A DNA stretch of 64,000 bases from Bacteroidaceae bacterium (lineage in GTDB: Bacteria > Bacteroidota > Bacteroidia > Bacteroidales > Bacteroidaceae). The DNA lies in contig JAFQBB010000036.1 in assembly GCA_017416805.1 (NCBI GenBank), positions 124,001-188,000 of the forward strand, in the 5' to 3' direction. This document shows, piece by piece, positions 52,094-62,015 of the stretch. The notes under the pieces were generated by a model. The model was not told the DNA's origin. It saw only the letters and a program-made list of their open reading frames with translations, and ran no database searches. Every line of letters starts with the position of its first letter. Position 1 is the stretch's first letter. A program made the translations under genes and the position numbers.

Positions 52094-53155
52094 TTATTCT
52101 GAAAATTGTTTGATGCGCTGTTCTTCGCTCATTTGGCAAATGAGCAGGGTATTGTCCTTTTCGGCAATGATATAGCCATCAAGTCCTTGCACCACTACCC
52201 TTCTTTCTTGTGTGGTATGTATCAGGCAATTCTTAGTCTCGAAAAGACGGATATCCTGACCTATACAAACATTTTTGTTGTTATCTTGTTTGCTCTGGCC
52301 GTGAAGACTTCCCCAAGTACCCAAGTCGCTCCAACCGAACGAGGCCGGGAAAACGAATATCTCTTCTGCCTTTTCAAGGATGGCATAATCGACAGAGATG
52401 TTCTCACATTTGGGAAACTCTTGATTTATCATCTCCTGTTGGCGGGCAGTGCCATAATAGGGCAAAAGGTCTTCAAAGACTTGTGAAATGCCTGGCTGGT
52501 AGATGCGCAAGGCATTGATGATGGTATTGACATTCCATACGAAAATACCTGCATTCCACAGATAATTGCTCTTCTTCACATATTTCTCAGCCGTAGCCAA
52601 ATCAGGCTTTTCCTTGAAAGAATCAACACGGTAAATCTCTTTATTACGGGCTGAAGAGGTTGAAAGATCGGCTTCGATATAGCCATATCCCGTTTCAGGT
52701 CTGGTAGGTTTCATCCCTAACGTCAGGATGGCATCGGAATGGGCCGTAAAATTGAGTGCAGAGGTGATGACCCGCTGAAACTCTTTCACATCCATAACGA
52801 CATGGTCGCTCGGAGTAACTACCATATTGGCCTTTGCGTCGCGCGACTTGATGCACCAGCTGACATAAGCAATACACGGAGCCGTATTGCGACGACAAGG
52901 CTCCTTCAGGATATTCTCTTCCGGTATCTCGGGAAGTTGTTCGTGTACGATACTGGCATAACTTTCACTCGTCACTACCCAGATATTCTCTGGGGGACAA
53001 ATACCTTTGAAACGGTCAGCGGTGAGTTGTATCAATGTGCGCCCACATCCAAGTACATCGATAAACTGTTTGGGCTTTTCGGGAGTACTCATTGGCCAAA
53101 AACGGCTACCTATTCCGCCGGCCATTATGACAACGTGATTGTGATTATCTGCCAT
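52094..53155 (-). CDS. manC: Mannose-1-phosphate guanylyltransferase
   Basis: 353 residues. Nucleotide-binding motif [21 protein letters not shown] (its first 20 or so residues) is diagnostic. [11 protein letters not shown] (metal-binding Asp), [10 protein letters not shown], and [18 protein letters not shown] follow. It makes GDP-mannose from mannose-1-phosphate and GTP. The type II isomerase domain is absent, so it is the single-function form. First gene of the manC-gmd-fcl operon feeding fucosylated capsule and glycoproteins. Confidence 0.94.
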   Translation of the reverse strand: MADNHNHVVIMAGGIGSRFWPMSTPEKPKQFIDVLGCGRTLIQLTADRFKGICPPENIWVVTSESYASIVHEQLPEIPEENILKEPCRRNTAPCIAYVSWCIKSRDAKANMVVTPSDHVVMDVKEFQRVITSALNFTAHSDAILTLGMKPTRPETGYGYIEADLSTSSARNKEIYRVDSFKEKPDLATAEKYVKKSNYLWNAGIFVWNVNTIINALRIYQPGISQVFEDLLPYYGTARQQEMINQEFPKCENISVDYAILEKAEEIFVFPASFGWSDLGTWGSLHGQSKQDNNKNVCIGQDIRLFETKNCLIHTTQERRVVVQGLDGYIIAEKDNTLLICQMSEEQRIKQFSE

Positions 53156-53199
53156 AGTTTTATATGTATAATTCTGTTTTATATAAAAGATTTAAAGCG

Positions 53200-53207
53200 C
53201 AAAGGTA
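53200..53207 (-). promoter_or_regulatory. -7 element of manC-gmd-fcl
   Basis: Minus strand reads TACCTTTG, a TAnnTTTG match, about 45 bp ahead of the manC ATG. Confidence 0.65.
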
Positions 53208-53292
53208 CAGAATTATTTTATTTGCACGGCATAAAAGCCCTACAAAATGCAAAATAAAGCAGGTATTCACCTTAAGCATAGTCTCAAAAAAA

Positions 53293-53320
53293 GGAGGGAC
53301 AGTATCGAAACCGTCCCTCC
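53293..53320 (-). terminator. Terminator of the xylose operon
   Basis: GGAGGGAC (53293-53300) pairs with GTCCCTCC (53313-53320); on the minus strand it is followed by TTTTTTT. Confidence 0.85.
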
Positions 53321-53351
53321 CTTCTATTTACTAATACCAAACAAACTATAA

Positions 53352-54668
53352 TTAAGCATACATGTTAACGATAGCTTCGTAAAGCTCTTGCTTGCCGCTT
53401 ACCTGTTTGGGTTCGCCATTAGCCTTGGCATAAGCTACGAGGTCTTCAAGTTTCAGCTTGCCATCTTCAAATTCTTTACCCTTTCCGGCATCGAATGAAG
53501 CATAACGGTCGGCCAACATCTTCTTGTAAGGACTTTCTTCCAAAAGGGCTGCAGCGCTTTCAAGGGCACGGGCCATAGCATCCATACCGGCAATATGAGC
53601 AATGAAGATATCCTCCAAATCGGTAGAGTTACGACGGGTCTTGGCGTCAAAGTTGGTACCACCGTTTCCGAAACCACCGTTGCGGATAACATGAATCATA
53701 GCCTGGATGAGTTCATAGTTGTCGATGGGGAATTGGTCTGTATCCCAACCGTTCTGATAGTCACCACGGTTAGCATCGATAGAACCCAACATACCGTTAT
53801 CAACGGCTACGGCCAACTCATGTTCAAAAGTATGTCCGGCCAAGGTGGCGTGGTTTACTTCAATATTTACCTTGAAGTCGTTTTCCAAACCATGAGCCTT
53901 CAAGAAACCGATAACAGTTTCAGTGTCAACATCGTACTGGTGTTTAGAGGGTTCCATAGGCTTCGGCTCGATGAGGAATGTACCGGTGAAGCCTTTGGCG
54001 CGAGCATAATCGCGAGCAAGGGTCAACATTTGTGCGAGATGCTCTTTTTCACGCTTCTGATCGGTATTGAGCAAGCTCATATAACCTTCACGTCCACCCC
54101 AGAATACGTAGTTTGTACCACCCAACTCGATAGTAGCATCGATAGCGTTCTTGATTTGAACGGCGGCACGTGCCACAACATCAAATTCGGGGTTTGTAGC
54201 AGCTCCATTCATATAACGCTTGTGACCAAACACATTGGCAGTACCCCAAAGGAGCTTGATGCCTGTTTCGGCTTGTTTCTGCTTCAAGTATGCAACCACT
54301 TCTTTCAAGTTTGCCTCATATTCTTCAATGCTGGCACCTTCGCTTACGAGGTCAACATCGTGGAAGCAATAGTACTCGATACCCATTTTCTGCATGAACT
54401 CGAAACCTGCATCTACTTTGTCCTTAGCGGCTTGAACGGCATCAGAAGCTGCATTCCAAGGGAAAGTCTTGGTACCGCCACCGAACTGGTCGCCCCCTTC
54501 TGCACAAAGGGTGTGCCACCATGCCATGGCAAACTTCAACCAATCTTTCATCTTCTTACCCATGACAACTTTTTCTGCATCATAGTAACGGAATGCCATA
54601 GGGTTTCTGCTCTCTTTTCCTTCGAATTTGATTTTCTCAATTCCAGGGAAATAAATTTTCTTTTCCAT
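53352..54668 (-). CDS. xylA: Xylose isomerase
   Basis: 438 residues, class II size. Catalytic His-Asp in [13 protein letters not shown] (residues about 98-110), metal ligands in [30 protein letters not shown] and [20 protein letters not shown]. It isomerises D-xylose to D-xylulose. Last gene of the xylR-xylB-xylA transcript, with a strong terminator. It carries a long antisense open frame that is a codon-bias shadow. Confidence 0.97.
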   Translation of the reverse strand: MEKKIYFPGIEKIKFEGKESRNPMAFRYYDAEKVVMGKKMKDWLKFAMAWWHTLCAEGGDQFGGGTKTFPWNAASDAVQAAKDKVDAGFEFMQKMGIEYYCFHDVDLVSEGASIEEYEANLKEVVAYLKQKQAETGIKLLWGTANVFGHKRYMNGAATNPEFDVVARAAVQIKNAIDATIELGGTNYVFWGGREGYMSLLNTDQKREKEHLAQMLTLARDYARAKGFTGTFLIEPKPMEPSKHQYDVDTETVIGFLKAHGLENDFKVNIEVNHATLAGHTFEHELAVAVDNGMLGSIDANRGDYQNGWDTDQFPIDNYELIQAMIHVIRNGGFGNGGTNFDAKTRRNSTDLEDIFIAHIAGMDAMARALESAAALLEESPYKKMLADRYASFDAGKGKEFEDGKLKLEDLVAYAKANGEPKQVSGKQELYEAIVNMYA

Positions 54669-54704
54669 AATCTGATATAATTTTAAAAGGTTAGTTATTA
54701 TAAC

Positions 54705-56177
54705 TTAAATTCTCTCTTTCCAACGTTCATAAGCATCAGCGTATGCGGCACGGTCGGCTTCAACAGGTTCGATAATCTGAAGTTTCTCCAAAGTGGCAAA
54801 TGCCTCATTGTTATCCTTATAGATTTCAGCTCCGATACCAGCACCCTTAGCCGCACCGACAGAACCATCCGTGTCATACAGTTCGATGGTTGCACCTGTC
54901 ACTCCAGCCAATGTGTTACGGAAAATAGGACTAAGGAACATGTTGGCATTTCCTGCATGAATCTTACTGATGTTCATACCCATGCCTTGCATAATCTCAA
55001 TACCATATTTGAAGGAGAAGACAATGCCTTCCTGAGCTGCACGAAGCAGATGATGCTTACCATGCGTATTGAAATTGACACCATGGATGGAGCAAGCCAC
55101 TTCACGATTCTGCAACATGCGTTCGGCACCATTACCAAAAGGCATGATGCTGACACCTGCACTGCCAATAGGAGCTTGTGCAGCCAAATTATTCATTTCG
55201 GCATACGAAATACCTTCGGGTGCAACATTACGCTTCATCCAAGAATTCAAAATACCCGTACCGTTTATGCAGAGCAAAACTCCTGTACGTGGATTATTCG
55301 CAGTATGGTTTACATGAGCAAATGTATTGACACGTGAAAGAGGATCATAATCGGTCACCCCATTTACACCATATACGACTCCCGAAGTTCCGGCCGTAGA
55401 TGCAATTTCGCCAGGATTGAACACATTGAGCGAAAGAGCATTGTTCGGTTGGTCACCAGCACGATATGTGACAGGAATACCTTCCACCAAACCTAATTCG
55501 GCTGCGGCTTGAGCCGTAATACGTCCCTGTTCACTGAATGTCGGCCGGATAGCAGGAATAACCGAACGGTCAAATCCGTAATAATCCAAAAGGAAATCTG
55601 CCACATCATTCTTCTGGAAATCCCAAAACATCCCTTCTGAAAGACCAGACACAGTAGTACAAACCTCTCCAGTCAGACGCATGGCAATATAATCACCGGG
55701 AAGCATGATCTTGTCAATACAACTGAACAATTCAGGCTCGTTCTCTTTTACCCATGCCAATTTGGATGCTGTAAAATTTCCGGGTGAATTGAGCAGATGC
55801 TTCAGGCACTTCTCCTCTCCTATTTCCTTAAATGCTTTTTCTCCGTATGGTACGGCACGTGAATCACACCAAATAATAGAAGGACGAAGCACTTGATGGT
55901 CTTTATCCACACACACCAATCCGTGCATCTGATATGAGATACCGATAGCGCTTACATCACACGCCTTAATGCCCGATGCATTCATTACATCAGCAGTTGC
56001 CAATTTAAGGTTTGTCCACCACATGGCTGGATCTTGTTCAGCCCATCCTGCCTGAACAGCAGTGATAGGAGCTTCACTTTTGGGATAAAATGCAGAAGCA
56101 ACACACTTTCCGCTCTCTGCATTCACCAAACTTGCTTTTACAGATGAACTACCTATGTCAAATCCTAATAAAAACAT
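54705..56177 (-). CDS. xylB: Xylulokinase
   Basis: 490 residues, FGGY family: phosphate motif LGFDIGSSSVKASLV at the N-terminus, conserved MLPGDYIAMRLTGE, YRAGDQPNNALSLNVFNPGEIASTAGTSG, and the second ATP motif GATIELYDTDGSVGAAKGAG near the C-terminus. It phosphorylates D-xylulose to xylulose-5-phosphate. Sits 36 bp upstream of xylA and 32 bp downstream of the regulator gene. Confidence 0.95.
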   Translation of the reverse strand: MFLLGFDIGSSSVKASLVNAESGKCVASAFYPKSEAPITAVQAGWAEQDPAMWWTNLKLATADVMNASGIKACDVSAIGISYQMHGLVCVDKDHQVLRPSIIWCDSRAVPYGEKAFKEIGEEKCLKHLLNSPGNFTASKLAWVKENEPELFSCIDKIMLPGDYIAMRLTGEVCTTVSGLSEGMFWDFQKNDVADFLLDYYGFDRSVIPAIRPTFSEQGRITAQAAAELGLVEGIPVTYRAGDQPNNALSLNVFNPGEIASTAGTSGVVYGVNGVTDYDPLSRVNTFAHVNHTANNPRTGVLLCINGTGILNSWMKRNVAPEGISYAEMNNLAAQAPIGSAGVSIMPFGNGAERMLQNREVACSIHGVNFNTHGKHHLLRAAQEGIVFSFKYGIEIMQGMGMNISKIHAGNANMFLSPIFRNTLAGVTGATIELYDTDGSVGAAKGAGIGAEIYKDNNEAFATLEKLQIIEPVEADRAAYADAYERWKERI

Positions 56178-56209
56178 GAGAATTTTAATTAATTGAATGG
56201 TTAGTATTT

Positions 56210-56935
56210 TTATCGTATCTTACTCTTGTCGAACTTGTAATAACGTGCTGCCCGATGAGCGACTCCACGTTCCTTCTCATCCAATGCAACCACATACGGC
56301 ATTTGTGCTATGCGCTTATGGAAATTACGAACATCAAAGACCTTGTCATACACCAATTCAAACAGACGCCTCATTTGTGCCGCCGTAAACTTCTTGGGCA
56401 ACAAAGAAAACAGGAATGAAGGATTCAATTCTGCCCTATTTCTAATATACAACAATGCCTCTTTTATAATTTGTACATGATCAAAAGCCAACTCTCCCAA
56501 TTCTTTTACAGGTCTCCAACAAGGTTCATATTTATAAGAAGGAAACAAAGCCCTGCTGTTTACCTTTTGTAAGGAAATATAAGCAACTGAGACAATTCTA
56601 TCAACAGGAGCTTTCAAACTATGCAGACGCTCCAACCACAAAGTATCTTTAGGGTTAGAAGTACGGTCTTTGTCGCCGAACGTCTTGAACTGCTCCAATT
56701 TGATGTTTTTCAGGCCTGTCAGTTCAGACAAAACCCTCTCCGCTGCTTCATCCAGGTTTTCATCCATATAAATAAGGCTTCCGGGTAATTTGGTGTCACA
56801 AAAATCCTTGTCCACAACTCCTTGACGCTTCACAAGGAGAACGCTTAAATTCTCCCCATCAAAACCAATAAGGACACAATCTACAGATATGTGCGGATTT
56901 ACAGTCCGATAACAATTCAAAACATCTTGTATCAT
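56210..56935 (-). CDS. xylR: Nudix-type transcriptional regulator of xylose genes
   Basis: 241 residues from the ATG at 56935 (MIQDVLNCYRTVNPHISVDC). The N-terminal 140 residues are a Nudix fold (SVDCVLIGFDGENLSVLLVKR, LPGSLIYMDENLDEAAERVLSELTGL) in which the catalytic Nudix box is degraded (GSLIYMDENLDEAAERVLSEL lacks the full G-x5-E-x7-REUxEE). The C-terminal 90 residues are a winged helix. This is the NrtR/AraR class, where the Nudix part senses sugars. Encoded first in the xylB-xylA operon, so autoregulation by xylose or a derivative is likely. Confidence 0.85.
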   Translation of the reverse strand: MIQDVLNCYRTVNPHISVDCVLIGFDGENLSVLLVKRQGVVDKDFCDTKLPGSLIYMDENLDEAAERVLSELTGLKNIKLEQFKTFGDKDRTSNPKDTLWLERLHSLKAPVDRIVSVAYISLQKVNSRALFPSYKYEPCWRPVKELGELAFDHVQIIKEALLYIRNRAELNPSFLFSLLPKKFTAAQMRRLFELVYDKVFDVRNFHKRIAQMPYVVALDEKERGVAHRAARYYKFDKSKIR

Positions 56936-56950
56936 GGCCGGTTCAAACAA

Positions 56951-56982
56951 TTTATCATTGATTTATCATCGGTGCAAATATA
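56951..56982 (-). promoter_or_regulatory. Promoter and putative XylR operator
   Basis: Minus-strand -7 box TATATTTG (56982-56975). Between it and the start codon are two direct copies of TTTATCAT on the plus strand (56951-56958 and 56962-56969), 11 bp apart and thus on one face of the helix. They are placed to block the start of transcription. Confidence 0.6.
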
Positions 56983-57256
56983 TATGTTTTTTTATATCAC
57001 CACCATATAATATCTTATTTTTTCACATAATATAACATTCTGATAATCAAACCTTATAAATATCGTACAATTAACAATATCAAAACAACTCTTTTTGTAC
57101 TAAATAAGGTAAGTAATATTTCTTTTTTACTCAGACAAGTTTTTTTCCTACATAAAATATTATAAAACAACAATATGCAACATCTGATATATCTTTTTAC
57201 ACAAAATATTCCAAAAATAATTAACCATCTATATACATTATTTAAAATAAAACCCG

Positions 57257-57264
57257 TACCTTTG
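57257..57264 (+). promoter_or_regulatory. -7 element of the exopolysaccharide operon
   Basis: TACCTTTG, a TAnnTTTG match, 27 bp before the first ATG (57291), leaving a leader of about 20 nt. The 56983-57256 stretch before it is very AT-rich and gene-free. No inverted repeats that would mark an invertible promoter are seen. Confidence 0.65.
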
Positions 57265-57290
57265 CTGACATCAACAATAAAAATCTGATT

Positions 57291-57653
57291 ATGAAAAAGA
57301 AAATTCTAATATTAGACGACAAAGAAACCATTGCCAAGATTTTGCATATTTATCTGATGAGTGACTATGACTGTATCTGGTTGCCAGATGCCATGAAGGG
57401 AATGAAATGGTTGCAAGAGGGAAATACTCCAGATTTGATCATTTCGGACATCCGGATGCCAGAAATGCGTGGAGACGATTTCTTGGAATGGTTGAAACAA
57501 AACGAATTGTTCAAACATATCCCAGTCATAATGCTCAGTAGCGAAGATTCCACAAGCGAACGTATCAGACTTTTGGAAGTCGGAGCCGCAGATTATATAG
57601 TAAAGCCATTCAATCCTCTGGAATTGAAAATCAGAGTAAAGAAGATTATATGA
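57291..57653 (+). CDS. Stand-alone response regulator receiver
   Basis: 120 residues, one CheY-like domain and nothing else. Acidic pair DD at 9-10, phospho-acceptor Asp53 in LIISDIRMPEM, Ser/Thr in IMLSSED and the conserved Lys in YIVKPFNP, all present. No output domain. It overlaps the sugar transferase gene by ATGA, and that enzyme begins with a receiver-like domain, so direct protein-protein control of polymer initiation is suggested. No histidine kinase gene is in the window. Confidence 0.9.
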   Translation: MKKKILILDDKETIAKILHIYLMSDYDCIWLPDAMKGMKWLQEGNTPDLIISDIRMPEMRGDDFLEWLKQNELFKHIPVIMLSSEDSTSERIRLLEVGAADYIVKPFNPLELKIRVKKII

Positions 57654-58879
57654 CAACATCGGGAAAATACGAGCACACCCAATCGGCAATAACCATAGAT
57701 GCTGAAAAAGATTTGACTGTAGTGTTTTTAGGTACAACTCCTATCGTGAAGGAACGATGGGCTATTGCCATGGCGGATAGAGTGAAAATGGCAGAAAGCC
57801 ATAAAGATGTTGTACGTATTGTACACAGGTTGACAAATAATCGAATATCCAAAAACAGAGGATATTCAGTTGTTTTATATGAAGCAGGAATCTCATTGAA
57901 TGAAGATTTGACAGCCTTATCATATATACGGACACAACTGCCCGAAGCATATTTGATATTGCTTGCCGATAGCATATCCCCTGAAGAACGGAAAGTTTTT
58001 CTTAAAGTTGGAATCAATGACACTTTACCCAAAGGTGCATCTCCTCTTGAAATAATATCCAAAATGGAATTTGTGGAAAGAAAAAAAGATGTACTCATGG
58101 GCAAGAAGGAACATTACGGAAATATTCCGGATTTCAAGATTCCTATGTGGAAACGCATATTTGACCTCTGTTTTGCTGGATGTGCCTTATTGCTCCTTTC
58201 TCCCGTGATGTTACTGACGGCAATAGCCATCAAAATAGAGAGTAAAGGTCCTGTGTTTTATACAAGCAAACGTGTAGGAAGCAATTACAAGATTTTTGAC
58301 TTCTATAAATTCAGAAGCATGTATGTGGATTCCGACCAAAGACTGAAAGAATTAGGAGGTTTGAATCGATACGACAATGAAGAAAAAAAAGAAACTGGAT
58401 CAACAAGTCCACTTATGTCCACTGTTAACGAAGATGACGTGATGTTAGTGTCCGATGATTTTGTCATATCAGAAAAAGAACATGCAAATAAAAAAGATTT
58501 TAACAAGAAAAGCGTTTTCGTAAAATTGCAAGACGATCCAAGAGTGACCCGTGTTGGACGAATCATAAGAAAACTCAGTATTGACGAATTACCACAATTG
58601 GTAAATATCATACAAGGAAACATGTCGGTCGTCGGAAATCGCCCACTCCCTCTTTACGAGGCGGAATTGCTGACCGATGATGAAAGTATAGACCGTTTCA
58701 TGGCACCTGCTGGGCTAACAGGACTTTGGCAAGTGGAAAAGCGCGGTGACAATGGAAGATTATCAGCAGAGGAAAGAAAACGTCTTGATGTAGAATACGC
58801 AAAGCATTATTCCCTTATGATGGATATAAAGATTATTTTGCGTACATTGACAGCATTCATCCAAAAAGGGAATACTTGA
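57650..58879 (+). CDS. Pseudo-receiver/phosphoglycosyl transferase fusion
   Basis: 409 residues. Residues about 20-145 have the strand-helix pattern of a receiver (YLILLADSISPEERKVFLKVGINDTLPKGASPLEIISKM), but a clear phospho-Asp is missing. Residues about 160-405 are a WcaJ/PglC-type polyprenyl-phosphate sugar transferase: helix FDLCFAGCALLLLSPVMLL, YKFRSMY, RKLSIDELPQLVNI with the catalytic DE, and VGNRPLPLYE. An insertion of about 65 acidic/Ser residues lies between FRSMY and DPRVTRVGR, beyond the usual length. It puts the first sugar on undecaprenyl phosphate at the inner membrane. Confidence 0.88.
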   Translation: MTTSGKYEHTQSAITIDAEKDLTVVFLGTTPIVKERWAIAMADRVKMAESHKDVVRIVHRLTNNRISKNRGYSVVLYEAGISLNEDLTALSYIRTQLPEAYLILLADSISPEERKVFLKVGINDTLPKGASPLEIISKMEFVERKKDVLMGKKEHYGNIPDFKIPMWKRIFDLCFAGCALLLLSPVMLLTAIAIKIESKGPVFYTSKRVGSNYKIFDFYKFRSMYVDSDQRLKELGGLNRYDNEEKKETGSTSPLMSTVNEDDVMLVSDDFVISEKEHANKKDFNKKSVFVKLQDDPRVTRVGRIIRKLSIDELPQLVNIIQGNMSVVGNRPLPLYEAELLTDDESIDRFMAPAGLTGLWQVEKRGDNGRLSAEERKRLDVEYAKHYSLMMDIKIILRTLTAFIQKGNT

Positions 58880-58935
58880 CCGTTTGTGCTTAATTCAACT
58901 CAAAAAATAAGATTAAATTCTAACCAACAGGAACA

Positions 58936-59754
58936 ATGAAGAAAAATATCTGTTTCATTTATTTCATGCTTTTCATAATGTTTCCCATACAGGCAAGGGT
59001 CTTGACTGATTCTTTGACCGTCAACACAAATGAGGAAACAGAAGAATCCATCACTGCAGGTTTTTTAGATGGAAAAATCGGTCCTATGGGTATTGACTAT
59101 TCATCTTTCAAACTTCCACCATTAGGCACATTGTTTGAAAATGCAGCCCAAACTCCCTCTATTCAGTTGTTAGAGAAAGAACGTCAATTGGCAAAAAAAC
59201 TCTTGAATAAAGAAAAACGGAAGTTCTTGGAGTTCTTCCGTGTACATGGCAACTATTCTTACGGAAATACCACTTCGACAAGCACATCGACAGACATCAG
59301 TACCCCACTATACTCCTTTGCCAGCGGATACGAAAGCAGTTATTGGAATGTTGGAGCAAGTGTCAATATTGGTTTGGAAAGTTTGATGGATCTGAAAGGT
59401 AAAATAAACCGAGGACGGCTCGAAGTTGAAAAGGCAGAAATCAAAAAGGAAGTGGAATTGGACAAATTGAAACAACAGATTGCCTCCATTTATGTCAGAA
59501 TAACAAACAACCTTATAGCTCTGAAAACAGCGGCTGAATATGCCGCTTCATATCGAGGAGCAGGATTGATGACAGAACAACGTTTCCGTAACAATCAAAT
59601 AGACATCAAAGAATTGGCAGATGTCCGCCGCTTGGAGAATGATGCCATTGGAACCTATCAAGAGATACAAGCACAAATCAGTACAGATATCATCATGTTA
59701 GAGATTTTGACACATACCCCCATTATTACGCAATTGACAATAGACAATCAATAA
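58936..59754 (+). CDS. TolC-like outer membrane protein of the EPS locus
   Basis: 272 residues with a signal peptide (MKKNICFIYFMLFIMFPIQARV). The C-terminal half is helical with the coiled-coil pattern of TolC-family proteins (GRLEVEKAEIKKEVELDKLKQQIASIYVRI, MTEQRFRNNQIDIKELADVRRLE), preceded by two beta-rich blocks (HGNYSYGNTTST, SYWNVGASVNIGLESL). About two-thirds the usual length, like one TolC repeat. It may give the export channel, as no Wza is seen. Its neighbours are the PGT and Wzz genes. Confidence 0.7.
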   Translation: MKKNICFIYFMLFIMFPIQARVLTDSLTVNTNEETEESITAGFLDGKIGPMGIDYSSFKLPPLGTLFENAAQTPSIQLLEKERQLAKKLLNKEKRKFLEFFRVHGNYSYGNTTSTSTSTDISTPLYSFASGYESSYWNVGASVNIGLESLMDLKGKINRGRLEVEKAEIKKEVELDKLKQQIASIYVRITNNLIALKTAAEYAASYRGAGLMTEQRFRNNQIDIKELADVRRLENDAIGTYQEIQAQISTDIIMLEILTHTPIITQLTIDNQ

Positions 59755-59771
59755 ACTATAATCATATTTGT

Positions 59772-61958
59772 ATGGAATATTTCAGATACTTAGTTCGATT
59801 TATATATCGAATCCGTTGGTATTTAGCCATTCTACCACTCTTGGCGATGGTGATTAGTTGGATTATGACACAAGGTATAGATAAAGAATACAATGTAAAA
59901 ACAACTATCTATACAGGTATCATTTCTGGATACAACATAGAGACAGGGCAGGCCACTAATATGGCTCATTCAAATGTAAATATGTCAAACTTAATGCATA
60001 TAATTACGACGGAAAGGACATTGAAAAATGTATCTTTGCGACTTTTGGCAAGGGTTATGACGTATGGGAATGAAGAACAAAGCAACAATTACATCACAGC
60101 AGAACATTACAGAGAACTGGTTCGTATAGTTCCACCTGAAGTGAAGGCTTTAATCGACAAAAGAAGTGAACGAAAAACAGTAGCAAATTTATTGGCCTAT
60201 GAAAGGCCATCTGCCGACAACTTTGTGTATGGATTATTGCATTACGGACATCCTTATTTCAGTTTGTCAGAATTGGAAACACGTATCAAAGTTGCTCGTC
60301 TGGAAGGAAGTGACTTGATTGAAATTGGATATTCTGCCAATGATCCGGGAATAGCTTATAACACATTGGAAATCTTGAACGAGGAGTTTATCAGCCAATA
60401 TCAGCACATCCGGTTTGGGGAAACTGACAATGTAATCAAATTTTTTGACCAGGAAGTTGCCAAATTATACAAAATGCTAACAAATGCTGAAGATTCGCTT
60501 ATAGCCTATAATGTAGCTAAAAGAATTATAAATTATAGTGAGCAGACAAAAATGGTTACGGTTATGGATGCAGACCATCAAAGCCGTGGACAAGAGCTAT
60601 TGGCAACACAAATGACTGCTCAAAAATTGGCAGACTTCTATGAAGCCCAATTGGGTAATCAAGCAGAAGTAATTCGTGGTAACAATAGCTTTATAACAGA
60701 ATTGAACAATATATCACGGCTGAAATCACGAATTTCAAATTTGGAACTCATGAATGAAGGAGGCAATTCTGAAACAAATGAAGCATTGGAACAAGCAAGA
60801 AAAGAATTGGAAAATGCAGAAAAAAGAATCGAAGAAATAACCCAAGGAATTGTAGTGAGAGAAGGGGGAATCGATGCGACTCCAACTACAGAATTAGCTT
60901 TAGGATGGTTAGAACAGGTCGTAAATCTTGAAAAGGCTGAAGCTGAAGCTGAAGCCATGGAAATCCAACGAAAGAGTTTGGATGAAGATTTCCTGTATTT
61001 TTCACCTATTGGGGCAACAATAAACAGAAAAGAACGACATATCACTTTCATAGAAGGAAACTATATGGAGATGTTAGGTGCGCTCAATTCTGCCCGCTTA
61101 AGACGGCGTAATTTGCAGATGACAACAGCCACCCTTCAGGTCTTGAATCCACCCTTGTTCCCATTGACAGCAATGCCAACGAACAGGCTAATGATTTTGC
61201 TGGCCACGTATGTATTATCAATGGGAATAGTTGCCGGATTCTTCTTTATTATAGAACTCCTTGACCATACTCTGAGAGACAGTCGTCGGACTACCTCTAT
61301 AACGGGAATGCCTGTAATTGGTGCTTATCCCAAAGAAAGTACATTACGTTACAGACGATTCAACAAGATGATGGGTGAAATGGCTCTCAAGTGGCTCAGC
61401 AAAATGTTATTACCTTACATGAAACCAACAGCTCAAGGAAGAAGTAATGTAGTGAACATCATGAGTACAGAAGAAAAAGACGGAAAGAGTTTCATTGCAG
61501 TTGAGCTTGAAGAATATTGGACATCTTTAGGATTATCAGTCAGACGTCTGACTTATGATGAGGATTTCTTGGCAGAAGACAGTCGCTATATAATGGCTCA
61601 AACGCCTAAAGATTTAGCTCCAGATTTGGCTGACGATGAAATCCTGATTATAGAATATCCATGTCTGAAAGAACACCCGGTACCACCTACCCTACTTGAA
61701 GCAGGAAATGTCAATTTAGTGGTAACACGAGCAAACAGAACATGGAAAGACACTGACCAAAAAGCACTTGATGCTCTTTGCAAGTCATTGCCCGAAGAGA
61801 AGCGCAAGACTCTTTCCATTTATCTGACGAATGCTGACAGAAATGCGGTAGAAGAATTTACGGGACAACTTCCTCCTTACACAATATTCAAGAATTTCAT
61901 ATATAAAATGTCTCAACTTGGATTGACATCTGTTGAATATAAAGCAGGAAGAAACTGA
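59772..61958 (+). CDS. Wzz-like chain-length protein with degenerate kinase domain
   Basis: 728 residues. Membrane helix IRWYLAILPLLAMVISWIM (about 14-32), periplasmic Wzz/GNVR region with a long coiled coil (about 220-390, heptads in NAEDSLIAYNVAKRI and ARKELENAEKRIEEI), second helix LMILLATYVLSMGIVAGFFFI at about 478-498. A cytoplasmic BY-kinase-like domain follows: STEEKDGKSFIAVEL retains GKS of Walker A, but the Walker A' Asp and Tyr cluster are not evident (YDEDFLAED, ILIIEYP). Controls polymer length and export. The loss of kinase residues suggests control by another means, perhaps the receiver. Confidence 0.85.
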   Translation: MEYFRYLVRFIYRIRWYLAILPLLAMVISWIMTQGIDKEYNVKTTIYTGIISGYNIETGQATNMAHSNVNMSNLMHIITTERTLKNVSLRLLARVMTYGNEEQSNNYITAEHYRELVRIVPPEVKALIDKRSERKTVANLLAYERPSADNFVYGLLHYGHPYFSLSELETRIKVARLEGSDLIEIGYSANDPGIAYNTLEILNEEFISQYQHIRFGETDNVIKFFDQEVAKLYKMLTNAEDSLIAYNVAKRIINYSEQTKMVTVMDADHQSRGQELLATQMTAQKLADFYEAQLGNQAEVIRGNNSFITELNNISRLKSRISNLELMNEGGNSETNEALEQARKELENAEKRIEEITQGIVVREGGIDATPTTELALGWLEQVVNLEKAEAEAEAMEIQRKSLDEDFLYFSPIGATINRKERHITFIEGNYMEMLGALNSARLRRRNLQMTTATLQVLNPPLFPLTAMPTNRLMILLATYVLSMGIVAGFFFIIELLDHTLRDSRRTTSITGMPVIGAYPKESTLRYRRFNKMMGEMALKWLSKMLLPYMKPTAQGRSNVVNIMSTEEKDGKSFIAVELEEYWTSLGLSVRRLTYDEDFLAEDSRYIMAQTPKDLAPDLADDEILIIEYPCLKEHPVPPTLLEAGNVNLVVTRANRTWKDTDQKALDALCKSLPEEKRKTLSIYLTNADRNAVEEFTGQLPPYTIFKNFIYKMSQLGLTSVEYKAGRN

Positions 61959-62015
61959 TTTTATATGTATTAAAACTCGATTAAAAGAAAAGCAAAGACA
62001 TTCCGTAAAAAGTAT

